From positions 23,654 through 87,653 of the forward strand of contig QNQO01008322.1 in NCBI GenBank assembly GCA_003290165.1: a DNA stretch of 64,000 nt. Direction: 5' to 3'. The position numbers were made by a program, and so were the translations under genes. This stretch comes from Berberis thunbergii (lineage: Eukaryota; Streptophyta; Magnoliopsida; Ranunculales; Berberidaceae). Positions 12,101 through 22,745 of the stretch are shown piece by piece; the stretch's first letter is position 1, and each line of letters opens with the position of its first letter. The notes beneath the pieces were generated by a model that saw nothing but the letters and a program-made list of their open reading frames with translations, ran no database searches and was not told where the DNA came from.

Positions 12101-13110
12101 AGGTTGACTAGATTCATGTTCCGCCCTCACTGGAGCAGACCGATTGGGAGCCAACTCAGTCCTAGCATGATACTTCTTCGAACTTTCAAAGGAGGCAAGC
12201 GTCTCAGAAAGTCCCTTCGTGTCAAACAAAGCAGTAACCTTAACTTCGACGACCTTCCTCTTTCTTGAAGAGGCTCCACCTTCGGACTTCGCTCGCGACG
12301 TATGGTAAAGAGTGGGGGCCACATGCCTGTTGGCCCACAACCCACTGCGACTGAAATTGGTAAGACATGTGACTTCCTCCACATTCATCTTCGGCAAGTC
12401 ACTGAATGTCTTCATAATGTTTTGCTCTTCTGGGGAAAGATGTGTAGTAGGGAACCTCCCTGCGAAGAAACATATGCAATAATCAGCATACAATCAGCGC
12501 AACAAAATCAAAATATGAAGCTATACTTACGAAATGGCCTGAACTTCCGTTCAAGCGGACGACCCCTGAACTTGAAGTACTTCGAGTCTGAAGGAGCCAA
12601 TAAGCAGTATTTCTGCCAGAACTTGAAGTCATTTGGAAACTTCTCGAAAGCATGCTGGTGTCATCATCTTACTAATGGCGTGATCATTCAACCGATAAGA
12701 AGTCAGCAATGAATCACCCGTGGAGTCATGCAGACGCCAACATCTTTCATTCTGATCAAAATTAAAATGATGATCATGTACCCATTGGGTACGACCTGGG
12801 TAAGAAGGATTCCGAGAAAATCCAAGAAGCCTCAAATCTCATCAATAACAGTAAAGTAGACTCCAGTTTGAAGCATTCTGTGGTGCAAACAAACGAACCC
12901 TTATGGAAGGAACATCGGCGTGTGATCATCCTTCGTAGCATACAATGGCAAGTTCTCAGGGACCCGAACGTCTTTCGAATTTCACCAAGGCCCGACTCAA
13001 TAATCAACTTATCTTCAAAAAACTTGAGGCCCCTAGCCAAAGTTTCATCATCGAGATGGTTTTGGTGAGCCATGACAAAGGTGAACAAGCTTTCGGTCAA
13101 AAGACGAACA
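9190..13110 (-). pseudogene. Antisense ORF region of the gypsy-type element (aORF-like)
   Basis: Several minus-strand coding blocks read in order from right to left. 13100-12774 gives LARGLKFFEDKLIIESGLGE. 12835-12629 gives GFSRNPSYPGRTQWVHDHHF. 12493-11903 gives SPEEQNIMKTFSDLPKM and a RKRKVVEVK basic stretch. 11503-11266 gives QIEERRLEL, and 9581-9282 gives a charged, coiled-coil-like C terminus rich in Lys, Glu and Gln. The hAT at 9826-11259 splits this coiled-coil part. Tat-lineage gypsy elements carry such an additional antisense gene upstream of the 3' LTR, annotated in Pfam as a putative gypsy-type transposon family; its role is unknown. Frameshifts and stops break it here, although introns could explain some gaps. 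Confidence 0.65.
9826..11259. mobile_element. Non-autonomous hAT, 1.4 kb, inside the gypsy-type element
   Basis: The ends are TAGGGGTGGACATC and, on the other strand, TAGGGGTGGGCACAGG. The 8-bp flanks are ATTCTAGC (9818-9825) and GTTCTAGC (11260-11267), seven of eight matching, as expected for an aged hAT duplication. Subterminal regions carry repeated CATCCCGAT and GGGATGGGA tracts. The core is AT-rich with no transposase. A diverged relative lies at 42650-43816. Confidence 0.85.
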
Positions 13111-13336
13111 AATCATAATCTCTAAAAGCAAATAAATGGAAGAGTCAATCTCCGCAGAAAGGAGGATCTAAATAGGGATTGGTTTCTCGCATCTTCTCCA
13201 CTAAACCAACACACACTTAACTAATAAAGCGCATGACTCAAGCAACAATTCAGACTTGGTCATCATGAGTGGCGTATCTTTTCAAGAAGTGACTTAGTGA
13301 ACCGATGCGATGGCCTCACTAACTCGGGGGAGTAGT

Positions 13337-13991
13337 TGATGATACACCAAACCGGTCTCTCTTCTATACCGTACACGTGTCATGATGATCTCAAAAAATA
13401 TTAGGCCCAAGCGTCAAATCGACATTGATCCGGCCCAAATAGTTCTAAGCTTGTACAATGCAATCCGTCGAACGAACCCGAAATCATTACAGCCTGTTAA
13501 GCCCACGCATCTCACAATTATCCTCAATACCAGCTTCGGACAGGCAAGACAACAACGTTTTGCTTCCAACTAGGAAACAAATACCAGAGTATATGTCACA
13601 CATGGAGACTTATATCTATAAACTACTCTTGGTTTGGGAACTATCTCTCGCGTATCTAGGAGCACAAGGCTAACAGGGGAAATCCTTATTCACAGCACAA
13701 CTCCTAATTAGATAAAAGTCTCCACGAAGATCTTCTTCCCTAAACTATGCCACTGATGGCTTGGTCGAACCAGGACTCCAACACTATAAATAAGACATGA
13801 GGTTGGTAACCAAAGGTACACAACAAATTCTCTGTTTACAACATTATGCCTTCCTCTGATCCCTATCTAACTTTAACATCGGAGTGCCATAAGCCACCGC
13901 AACGGTGGTCCATGGCTCACGTGCGTTCCTTGTGTAGGTCAGCAGGTTTGCAGATCAAGGTCAAAGCAGGGAGCGAAAATCAACTGCATCA
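13337..13991 (+). repeat. Gypsy-type element 3' LTR
   Basis: It runs from TGATGATACACC to TGCATCA and pairs with the LTR at 3088. A purine tract (ACTCGGGGGAGTAG, 13322-13335) lies directly before it and serves as the plus-strand primer. The right flank ACTTC completes the target duplication. Differences from the 5' LTR are frequent enough that the insertion is not recent. Confidence 0.92.
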
Positions 13992-14039
13992 ACTTCCATC
14001 CAACTGTATGCCACTTTCGTCCAAGTCACCCACATTCTC

Positions 14040-15070
14040 ATCATTTTGACCTTCGTCTAAGGTTGAACCACTTATGTCTAATTTTCTAAAAAATGTGGGT
14101 CACCCAATCAGTGATTTCAGGATACTCTAGTGTTTGAATTTCCTGATGGTACTACCCCCAAAGTTCATACTCAGAGTGGAAATACATTTTATCTTCATGA
14201 AAACACAACATCTAAAATATTATGCATACCTTTTGTTAGAGGATGGTAACACCGACACCCTTTCTTATTTGGAGCATAGCCCATGAAAACACAATGAAAT
14301 GCTCGAGGACAACTAATTTACTATGATGTTTATGAAGATTAACAAATGCCACACATCCAATACTCGAGGTGGGAGGTTGGAAATAGTCGAAGCATTGATG
14401 GAAGTTTGCAATGCTTGGAGCGGTGTCTGAAATTGTAAAGTTAAGGACATAACACGATTGATGAGATAGGCAGCAACGGTAAGGGCTTCACCCAATATGA
14501 AATAGGCATATGAGCTTCAATTAAGGATGCATGAATGACTTCCACTAAGTGACGATTATTTTTTTCTGCTACCCCGTTCTATTGTGGCGTATTAAGACAC
14601 GTGGTTTGATGAACCATACCATGTGTAGTTAAATACTATTGTAACTCAGACTTCTTGTATTCTCTACCATTATCACTACGGAGTACCTTAACCTCCACAT
14701 TATACTGAGTCTTAATCATTGTATGAAATTTCTGAAACAAGGAGTTAACTTCCCATTTGGATTTCATCAAGCATACCCAGGTCATTTGAGTGCAATCATC
14801 AATGAAAGTAACGAACCAACGTGATCCACCCAATGTAGCAATGGAGACAGACCCCAAACATCAAAATGAACAATTATAAAAGGAACCAAACTTTTATTTA
14901 AATTTGATGGAAATGAGACATAGTGACTTTTAGCACAACGGAAGGAAGATACATCCCCTTTCGAGAATAAACTAGAAAATAATTTTTTAAATCGCCAAAA
15001 GAAGCATGTCCTAGACGTCGATGCCATAGCCAAATATTTGGATTTGTCACCTCCGCCTTAGAACCATCCA
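14040..15070 (-). pseudogene. Copia pre-integrase and integrase remnant
   Basis: The minus strand gives TCFFWRFKKLFSSLFSKGDV (part of the GAG-pre-integrase domain; its LGHASFGDLKKLF-type start is recognisable across frames). It continues with SRWFVTFIDDCTQMTWVCLM and NVEVKVLRSDNGREYKKSEL, which hold two of the three DDE residues (FIDD and SDNG). The third region appears as EALTVAAYLINRVMSLTLQF near 14.4-14.5 kb. Integrase would insert the cDNA into the genome. Stops and frame changes separate the three blocks, so it is inactive. It abuts the right target duplication of the gypsy-type element at 13996. Confidence 0.88.
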
Positions 15071-15365
15071 TTGTCAAGGCCTAGTGTAGTCTATCTGTAC
15101 TATTTGACATCAAATCCAAGTAGTACAGTTGTCCATGTCTAACACATCAACCAATCGTTTGCTTTGTTTGAATGTCCTTAAACACACACAAATCAAGCCA
15201 AAAAATTACAACACAAGATAAAATAATGGTTATTTGGGAAACATACTATAGGTTGTCATCTAAAGAGGGAACACCAAATACTAGATCTAAATTTAAAGTA
15301 TTAGTGAGGGGCAAAAATCCTTCTCCAATAACTGAGGTTGAGGCACCATTGGCGGTAGTGACAGA

Positions 15366-16450
15366 TTACCAAGATGAAGGTTTTAATGGTGAAACTTGTC
15401 TAGAATCAAACATCATATGATTTGTGGCACCTAAATCAATTATCCATGTAGTATTAATACCAAGTGTAGAAGTATTGAGAGCCTTACCAACATTGTCTGA
15501 GGCTGCGATGAATGCGGAAGCAATATCTGCATCTATTTTTATTGCAGCAGCAGTAGCAAGGGAAGTCGACTTGGAGTTCTTCTTCCGAGAATCACGATTG
15601 TGATCCCAACCGTCTGGATATCCCACAAACACAAAACATCGATCTTTGACATGACCCCTTTTATGGCAATGAGCGCATTTGGAATTCATTCGATCTGGTT
15701 GGTTATGAGTAGATTGATTTCGAGCCACCATTGCAGAGGGTTCAGAGTCGTCATATTTCTCCTTTTTAGTGGTACGATGTACTTCCACACGTCGAATCAA
15801 GGAATAACATTCTTCTAAATTTGGGCATGATTCTTTGAGTAGAGTTTCTCCTTGAACTTGCTCGAAATCACCATCTAATCCAGCAAGAAATATGTGCACC
15901 CAAAGTCGCTCAACGGACTTTTGGTATGCTTGAATATCATCTGGATCCTTCATGAACACTTTATCACGATGATCTAATTTTTGAAAAATAGCAATCAATT
16001 CTCCATAATATACAGAAAGTGATTTGCCATTTTGTTTGGCAGTAAAGGCCCTCTGATTCAAGAAGAATACTTGGAGTTCATCACTCCCATCATAAAAAGT
16101 TTTTGATAAAGCAATCCAAATATCTCGAGTAGTGGATAAACATAAATAACGATTCATAATTTCTGGCTTCATGGACATTTGCAACCACCTTTTGACTTTT
16201 TGATTTTCTGCATACCACTTCTCTTATCCTTCTGTTGATTCAGCAGGAGGTGGTGTTTTACCACGGATATAGGAGAGTTTCTCTTACTCAGCAATAAGCA
16301 TTTCCATTAGTTGAGACCAAACATCATAGTTTGTCTCTGTAAGGATGATCCCGGAATTAAAAACATTTTCTGATTGAACAACAACATGAACTGATTTCGT
16401 GCTAGTCAAATCAATATTTGTTCCTAAAAAAAAAATCAATATTTGTTCCA
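15366..16450 (-). pseudogene. Copia gag and protease start
   Basis: A 272-codon open stretch reads as copia gag: SIxK-type helices with DIWIALSKTFYDGSDELQVF, a long UBN2-like region, and the zinc knuckle CAHCHKRGHVKDRC (CX2CX4HX4C) at about 15650-15690. It continues into the protease start TTWIIDLGATNHMMFDS, where the catalytic DSGA is DLGA. Upstream, 16190-16430 adds the gag N terminus (ILTETNYDVWSQLMEMLIAE, then a stop, then KLSYIRGKTPPP). The start codon region is not clear, and an A10 run near 16426 may have slipped. Confidence 0.88.
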
Positions 16451-17372
16451 CTCATTTTTTTTCTTCCTCCCTTTTTTTGCAAATGGGTTTTTAGAAACCT
16501 AGTTATTCCCCAATATCACTTGCCATTCAATAGAGGTGGTGAAGTTTGTTGGTGAGTGGTGGTAAAGAATAAAGTCATGGGTATAAATAGCAAAAAGAAA
16601 ATTAGAAAAAAAATCTCTTTTCCCTTCTTCCTTCTTATTCTCTCTGTTTGCAACTGTGTTGCGGCGTCTGTGAGTGAAACCTGGTGGCGGTTGCGTCAAT
16701 GAGAAGGTTGAAGACGCCATCGAAAATGGGGCGAGAGGGAGGCTGCCCTGGCTGCTCGACGGTGATGTGATGGATTTGTATGTCTATCAAGGTTGCTATT
16801 GGTGAATAAGGAGGTGAATAAATTCAGAGATCTATTGATAAATTTAGTGGTTAATGGGTTTTGGAGGCTGTTACAAGAACTAAAGTCAGAACAGAGCTTG
16901 CAATCGATTGTGTTGCTGGTAGTGGGGTTGTTTCTGGCGGCGCGATGGTTGATTCAAGGATGGGTTCAAGATGGGAGGTATTTGGCTTAATAGTCAACAT
17001 GGCTCGAGTGTTTGAAAATCTTTTTTATATGGCAAATTTTTCCCTAACAAAATACTAAAAAATAAAAATAAACCTCAAGATAACACATGTACCTAAACTT
17101 ATGGTGAAAAGAAAACAAAACAAAATCTCACCCCTCGACTCTTTGAAATTGAACCACCCCTCTACTCTACAAACAAGACACCTTTTAAGCGTTTTTCTTA
17201 GAAAATATCTACACCAGCTCAAAGCTCTGTGTTTTGACTTCAAAGAATTGTAGTCCACGTCCCTATACCAGTTCATAACTTTTCAGCAAACTTTGAAACG
17301 AATAGCTTTTGATGGAGACTGGTTAACCACATAACATGTATAACAACTACAGTAGTAAGGTGTGAGACCTAT
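16451..17372. other. No recognisable feature between copia remnant and Pack-MULE
   Basis: AT-rich, non-coding sequence with pyrimidine-rich patches (16450-16480, 16610-16650). A copia 5' LTR would be expected near here, but nothing matches the sequence at 300-750. Short open frames look random. Confidence 0.5.
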
Positions 17373-17610
17373 TTGAGTTGATGAGATATTCTAGCTGGCC
17401 TGGGTCAGCGCCTGGGTGGCCGCCTGGGAGGCTCTTTGGCACATGCCAAGGAGGGTGTCTTGCACGTGCCAGCCTAAAGTTTCAAAAAAAAAAAAAAAAA
17501 AAAAGCGGGAATGAAACTTGAATTCTCTTGCTGAAATTTAAGAGGGAGGGATGGATAAAAAAACAGAGAAAAACAGAGAGAGGAGGAAGACCTCTCTCCT
17601 CCTTCCACTA

Positions 17611-18180
17611 AGGTGGTGCCTCCCTGGTTCCATTGTGGTCACTGCCACTAATTTCTGCCCACCCAACAATGCTCTCCCTAACAACAATGGTGGGTGGTGC
17701 AACCCTCCTCAGCAACACTTTGATCTTGCTCAGCCTGTTTTTCAACACATTGCTCAATACAAGGCTGAGATTGTTCCTGTTTCTTATAGAAGGTAAAACC
17801 AAATCGCTTGTTTTTGGCCTAAAAAGCATTATGGGATTCTTAAGATTTACTTTTGAACTAATGCGGTGTTTTATTTTGTGGTGACATAGGGTGCCCTGCA
17901 GAAAGAGGGGTGGAATCAGGTTCACCATCAATGGACACTCATACTTCAACCTGGTTTTGATAACTAATGTTGGTGGCGCTGGTGATGTTCACTCCGTGGC
18001 CATCAAGGGTTCAAGAACTGGATGGCAACAAATGTCAAGGAACTGGGGACAGAACTGGCAAAGCAACACCTACTTGAATGGACAAAGCCTCTCTTTCAAG
18101 GTCACAACAAGTGATGGTGCCACTGTTATGTCTTACAATGTTGCTCCTGCTGGTTGGTCCTTCGGCCAAACCTACACTGG
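17611..18180 (+). pseudogene. Alpha-expansin fragment, left arm
   Basis: Exon-like block 17611-17792 reads [19 protein letters not shown], then [18 protein letters not shown], including the HFD motif of alpha-expansins. A 97-bp GT-AG intron (17793-17889) follows. Block 17890-18180 reads [19 protein letters not shown] and ends at [13 protein letters not shown]. Expansins loosen cell walls in the apoplast. The signal peptide, the N-terminal third with its conserved cysteines and the last few residues are absent; the sequence changes abruptly at 18180, where the inverted arm also stops. Upstream in-frame sequence is not expansin. The retained intron shows capture from genomic DNA rather than from mRNA. 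Confidence 0.9.
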
Positions 18181-19488
18181 CCTAGAACACGAAAGTGACA
18201 TAATTTTAAAGATCTCCAGTGCCTAGAACACGAGCAAGCGTTTCATATTTGGCCAATGCTCTGTTCCATTTAATTTTTTTAGTGATTATCCTTGGAAGCA
18301 GGCATGAAAGGTCAGTGGCAGGGAAAAGTCTTTTTTCCTTCGTTTGAGTTGTAAATAGAAGAAAGATTGAATACGAGTTTCTCGTAGTTTTTTGGAAATT
18401 ACTTGTTTGAACTTGTTGAGTCAAATACATGCACAGTTGATATCTGATTTACTACATATACCTGAATCCGGTATCATCGAATTTGTTTAGGAGGTAAAGG
18501 ACGACACCCATTTTTTCTTGTAGCATATGCAAGGATTGAAAGACCTGCATTTCCATGTGTTTCTTCTGATGGAGATCATCTAATTTCCCTCTGTAAAGCT
18601 CACTAGGTTTATGTTCTTAACATTCATTCTATCGCATCCCTTTGGATGATTAGGATAAATAAAATCGGAATGATGGAAGCCTTTGCTGACTACTGACCAA
18701 CCAAATGTATAGGGTGATATGATGGTTGTGCTTGTTTACTCTATGATTGTTGTTCCAGGCAATTCATCAACATCAAGTGAGTAGCGTCGTGTACATAAGA
18801 ACTATATATCCAGTTCTTAACTGATCCATACTTGTGACCATTGTTGAGGAAATGAACCTAACCATGATGGTACGACCTTAGGGAACCCATATTAAATCCC
18901 TTGACCTGACATCGAGTTTACCACAATCCTTCAATTATAAACAAACGATCTGAAAGAACTTAACTTTGACAATCACAAAGAAACATTGAACGAAAAGTAC
19001 CGATCAAAGGAACCAATTATCACGACAAAAGACAAAAAAAAATGCTGAGAATATCTTCAACAGATCCTCACTTAGCTTTAAGCCAAGTGGATTCAAGACA
19101 ACTTGGGGAAAAGATAAAAAGGTTGATCCAAAAAAAAAAAAAAAACCTAAATGAATGATTGATTTGTGATTTCCACATAGGAAACCTGCCTAGAAAAACA
19201 ACTAATCTTTGGTTTAGTTAGTAACGATGGATGATACAAAGAGCAAACGACCAACTATACAGCATGTTAAATCACCCATCACCATTCACACAATGTTTGT
19301 TCATGGAGAATCTCGTCCGTCGCACATACAAGTACAAGTAGGACGCATATCGTATGGTCTCTCATTTCACAACTCTTCAAGGGAGTGCGTGAAGGACATG
19401 GTCATCTCAAAGTGGCTTTGCACCAATGGCACAAAGAACATGTTAGTGAAGATAGTTCATCATCACTTGAACTATCTTCCAGTGTAGG
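18181..19488. other. Spacer between the inverted expansin arms
   Basis: 1.3 kb with no recognised gene. It contains A-rich tracts (19033-19043, 19128-19145) and one 86-codon open frame on the plus strand at 19227-19487 that matches no family I know. It may hold other captured sequence. In a transcript of the whole element it would form the loop. Confidence 0.5.
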
Positions 19489-20048
19489 TTTGGCCGAAGG
19501 ACCAACCAGCAGGAGCAACATTGTAAGACATAACAGTGGCACCATCACTTGTTGTGACCTTGAAAGAGAGGCTTTGTCCATTCAAGTAGGTGTTGCTTTG
19601 CCAGTTCTGTCCCCAGTTCCTTGACATTTGTTGCCATCCATTTCTTGAACCCTTGATGGCCACGGAGTGAACATCACCAGCGCCACCAACATTAGTTACC
19701 AAAACCAGGTTGAAGTATGAGTGTCCATTGATGGTGAACCTGATTCCACCCCTCTTTCTGCAGGGCACCCTATGTCACCATAAAATAAAACACCGCATTA
19801 GTTCAAAAGTAAATCTTAAGAACCCCATAGTGCTTTTTAGGCCAAAAACAAGCGATTTGGTTTTACCTTCTATAAGAAACAGGAACAATCCCAGCCTTGT
19901 ATTGAGCAATGTGTTGAAAAACAGGCTGAGCAAGATCAAAGTGTTGCTGAGGAGGGTTGCACCACCCACCATTGTTGTTAGGGAGAGCATTGTTGGGTGG
20001 GCAGAAATTAGTGGCAGTGACCACAATGGAACCAGGGAGGCACCACCT
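19489..20048 (-). pseudogene. Alpha-expansin fragment, right arm (inverted copy)
   Basis: On the minus strand, 20048-19867 encodes [19 protein letters not shown] through VSYRR. The intron spans 19866-19770, and 19769-19489 encodes [19 protein letters not shown] through WSFGQTYTG, after which the frame reads one Arg and a stop. It matches the left copy except for a few substitutions (for example QYKAGIV here, QYKAEIV left). Just outside the exon it has an extra short CTCTCCTCCTTCC-type duplication. Like the left copy it lacks the signal peptide and N terminus, so it cannot make a functional expansin. Confidence 0.9.
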
Positions 20049-20299
20049 TGGTGGAAGGAGGAGAGAGGAAGGAGGAGAGAGGTCTTCCTCCTCTCTCTGT
20101 TTTTCTCTGTTTTTTATCCATCCCTCCCTCTTAAATTTCAGCAAGAGAATTCAAGTTTCATTCCCGCTTTTTTTTTTTTTTTTTTTTTGAAACTTTAGGC
20201 TGGCACGTGCAAGACACCCTCCTTGGCACATGCCAAGGAGCCTCCCAGGCGGCCACCCAGGCGCTGACCCAGGCCAGCTAGAATTTCCCTTGAGTTGAT

Positions 20300-22309
20300 A
20301 CCATTTATTTATTTGAGTACAAGTGGCTTGTTAAGCATCAACTGCTACTAGTTATACCTGCGACTAAACATACAGTTGTTATGTTTAATATTTTAATAAT
20401 AATATCTCATTACGTGTATTTTGTGTGTTTTGTTGGAATTAAATGCTTAATCATAAAATTCGACCAAAAGTTGCATCATCTTCGTATATACCAAATTTCA
20501 GATCCAGTGTTATAAAATTGGAGCCATTGGAATTGTTGAAGGAGATATTGTAAGCAATTTCTAATGTGTTTATAGAATGGTTTATTGGTGGGAAGGAGGT
20601 TTACATGATCACATAACACAAATGCTTACGATGCTACCACGACTTCTACCACATGACTTGAGTTATAGTCTTTAACACGACTTATGTTATACATGTCCTC
20701 TTTTTGTGTTAGACGCCATATATAAACATCATAAGATGTTCATGACAGAGAGTTAACTAACTTATTTTATGTATTAAATAGCTTGTAATTTGAAAGTTTG
20801 GCTCCATTTCCTCTTTATAAAAGTTGTGGTACCTAGACAATATAGGGATATATTTCTTAATCCTCCATTTTCACATATTAAACATTTTGATCTCTTACAC
20901 ATTTAGTGATACACATTTTCCCCTCGTTAATCACAATGCAATTGCCATCGTGTAAGCGCAAAGTACGACAGATAAATCACTTTGAAAAACAAAAAATCAG
21001 ATCATTTTACACATCCTACTTACTATCGGAATCCTGCACATAATTGATTACTATCTCTTTCTTACCCAAGCACATTAAATAGAAAACTAAACTAAACCCC
21101 CAAAATTTAAAACCAATATCAAGAAAGAGATAGAACAGAGAAAACCGACAACAATAAAATCGACTAAAAAATGCCATCAAAACCCAAAATCGATTAAGTG
21201 AAATAGAACAGACAAAATCCTATGCCATGAAATCCATTAGGACTTGAGAAGAAGAATAGTGCAGAGAGGAAATCATTTGATTTTGGCATTCTTACACAAA
21301 TTCATGAAGGCAAAACCATTTCAGAATGGTGCTTGTAGCTCGATTAAAGTGACTGCTTTGAGTGTTGTCCTTCTCGAGTTCCCTAAGTTCAATCTTTTGA
21401 AAATTGAAAATTGACGAAGAAACATTCTTAAAACATACCCTTAATTGATTCCTTTTGTACTAAACAACCAAAGATGAAGAGGAATTGCAGAGAGAGAAGT
21501 CAGAGTGTGATCTACTCATGATGGTAAACCCAATGCCCTAACTCTCATATTTAGGTTTTTGCATCTTTAGTTCATGCATTTCCATTTATTTTATATTTTC
21601 ATCAACAACTCTTTATTTTACTATTTCAAGTTTGATTTTAGAATAAGTTTTCCCTAGAATTTTTACCATGGTCACATTTGTAAGTTTTTCTTACAATGCT
21701 CCCCAAAACATAATCATAATTAGTATTGACCCCACATTTTTGTTTAAAACAAAGTTTGCACCCTCAAAACCCACTTCCCAATTAGTCGTGTTAGAAGACG
21801 AATGTCTTAGCTAGTAAGAAAAGTGGTTTTGGGGGACACTGTCAGAAATCTTATTTGTAACTTTATTAATATTAATAGGAATTCATAAAAAGAGTCAAGT
21901 TATACAAAAATAAACCCCATTTCTAAAAAATCCCAATATATTTAAACTTACAGGAACCCCCCTCCCCGAATCTCTTTCTTTGTTTAAATTTTTAACCAAA
22001 CAAAAGAACAAAGGAAACCCCTTTCATGTTCTCCAACTCCTTCACGCACAACGTCTTCCGCTTCTGTCACGTACAACGTCTTCCTCCTCCTTCATGCACC
22101 AGTGTCAGATATTTCCTCCTTCTATCTTTCATCTTATCTCCCTACATTGGACTTTCTTCGTCCTTCAAAAAACCTCCAAACAAGAAAAACCCCAAAACTA
22201 AAACGTATTCAAATATCACCCCCCACAAAAGTCAATCAGGGCTGCAATCAAGTGAGATTGGTCATATTTGAAAAAGAATTGTGAAAAAGAGGACAAAACC
22301 CAATCACTA
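20300..22309. other. AT-rich intergenic sequence
   Basis: No gene or transposon ends recognised. There is a short pyrimidine-rich stretch at 21960-22180 with CACGCACAACGTCTTCC-type repeats and scattered short open frames, none with family resemblance. Confidence 0.5.
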
Positions 22310-22745
22310 CTTTTAAACTTGTGTTACTGGTTTTTTTGAGCGTAACAAAAAAAATTCAGTGAAAATATTACCAAACCCGATCACTGGTTTTGAAATCGCT
22401 TGACTAGGTTTGGTCATGTTTAAAATGTTCTGGTGAAAGGATGACCACAACTAGTCATGCACTTGTAAACCTAATGACTAGTTTTTTCATGTATATTTAT
22501 ATAAAAATTGGGAATTTTTTTTTGAATTCGCATGACTGGGTTTGGTCATGTTTAAATTTTTTTGATAAAAAGATGACCATAAATAGTCATGCGATTGCAA
22601 AACTATTGACTGATTTTGGTCATGTAAAAAAAAAATCGATGAAAAGTTGACCAAGCCCAATTATTAGTTTTGAAATCACATGACTGGGTTTGGTCATGTT
22701 TTAAAGTTTTTGTTTGAACATATGACAAACTCAGTCATGTTGTGT
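22310..22745 (+). repeat. TGACTGGGTTTGGTCATG tandem-like repeat
   Basis: The core GACTGGGTTTGGTCATGTTT or a close variant occurs near 22401, 22534 and 22682, with a weaker form near 22608, each followed by a T/A-rich tract and a GATGACCA-like reverse core. The spacing is 130-150 bp. Related inverted pieces (CATGACCAACC, AGTCATGCGATTTC) occur at 23025-23250. The pattern resembles the subterminal repeat arrays of DNA transposons, but the ends were not found. Confidence 0.65.

Larger units (their letters stand above)
3088..13991 (+). mobile_element. Ty3/gypsy-type LTR retrotransposon, Tat-like, lacking RT and integrase
   Basis: Two direct LTRs (3088-3754 and 13337-13991) both start TGATGATACAC and end TGCATCA. 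The 5-bp duplication ACTTC flanks the unit at 3083-3087 and 13992-13996. A primer-binding-site region, TTTGGCGTCGTCCGTGGGGA, follows the left LTR, and a purine tract (ACTCGGGGGAGTAG) precedes the right one. Inside are gag, protease, a 131-bp tandem array, and a long coding region on the opposite strand before the 3' LTR. No RT, RNase H or integrase motifs are visible between protease and array. A 1.4-kb hAT has inserted into it. The antisense gene resembles the layout of Tat-lineage elements; the lineage assignment is inferred. Confidence 0.9.
300..16450 (-). mobile_element. Degenerate Ty1/copia retrotransposon, split by later insertions
   Basis: Minus-strand copia modules lie in the order gag and protease (15.4-16.45 kb), pre-integrase and integrase (14.0-15.1 kb), reverse transcriptase (1.2-2.8 kb), RNase H (0.76-1.2 kb), then a 3' LTR start after a purine-rich tract near 751-765. 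A gypsy-type element (3088-13991) and a hAT MITE (1585-2217) interrupt it; both have target duplications, so the copia is the oldest layer. Frameshifts and stops are common, and two active sites are changed (protease DSG to DLG, RT YVDD to YVED). No 5' LTR was recognised right of 16.45 kb, so the element may be truncated there. Confidence 0.9.
17383..20289. mobile_element. Pack-MULE-like element with long inverted arms carrying expansin fragments
   Basis: The outermost ends are GAGATATTCTAGCTGGCCTG and, on the other strand, GGGAAATTCTAGCTGGCCTG. Such GAGA/GGGA starts are common in Mutator-like elements. The repeat TTGAGTTGAT flanks both sides (17373-17382 and 20290-20299), fitting the 9-10-bp MULE duplication. 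The left arm 17383-18180 and right arm 19489-20289 are near-identical over about 800 bp in opposite orientation, including a 21-base A/T homopolymer and two expansin exons with their intron. The spacer is 1.3 kb. There is no transposase, so the element is non-autonomous. MULE assignment rests on the ends and duplication only. Confidence 0.82.

Noticed and set aside
17551..17796. A functional expansin gene starting at MDKKTEKN
   Set aside because: Non-expansin sequence is fused in front, and the signal peptide, the N-terminal cysteines and the normal C terminus are missing.
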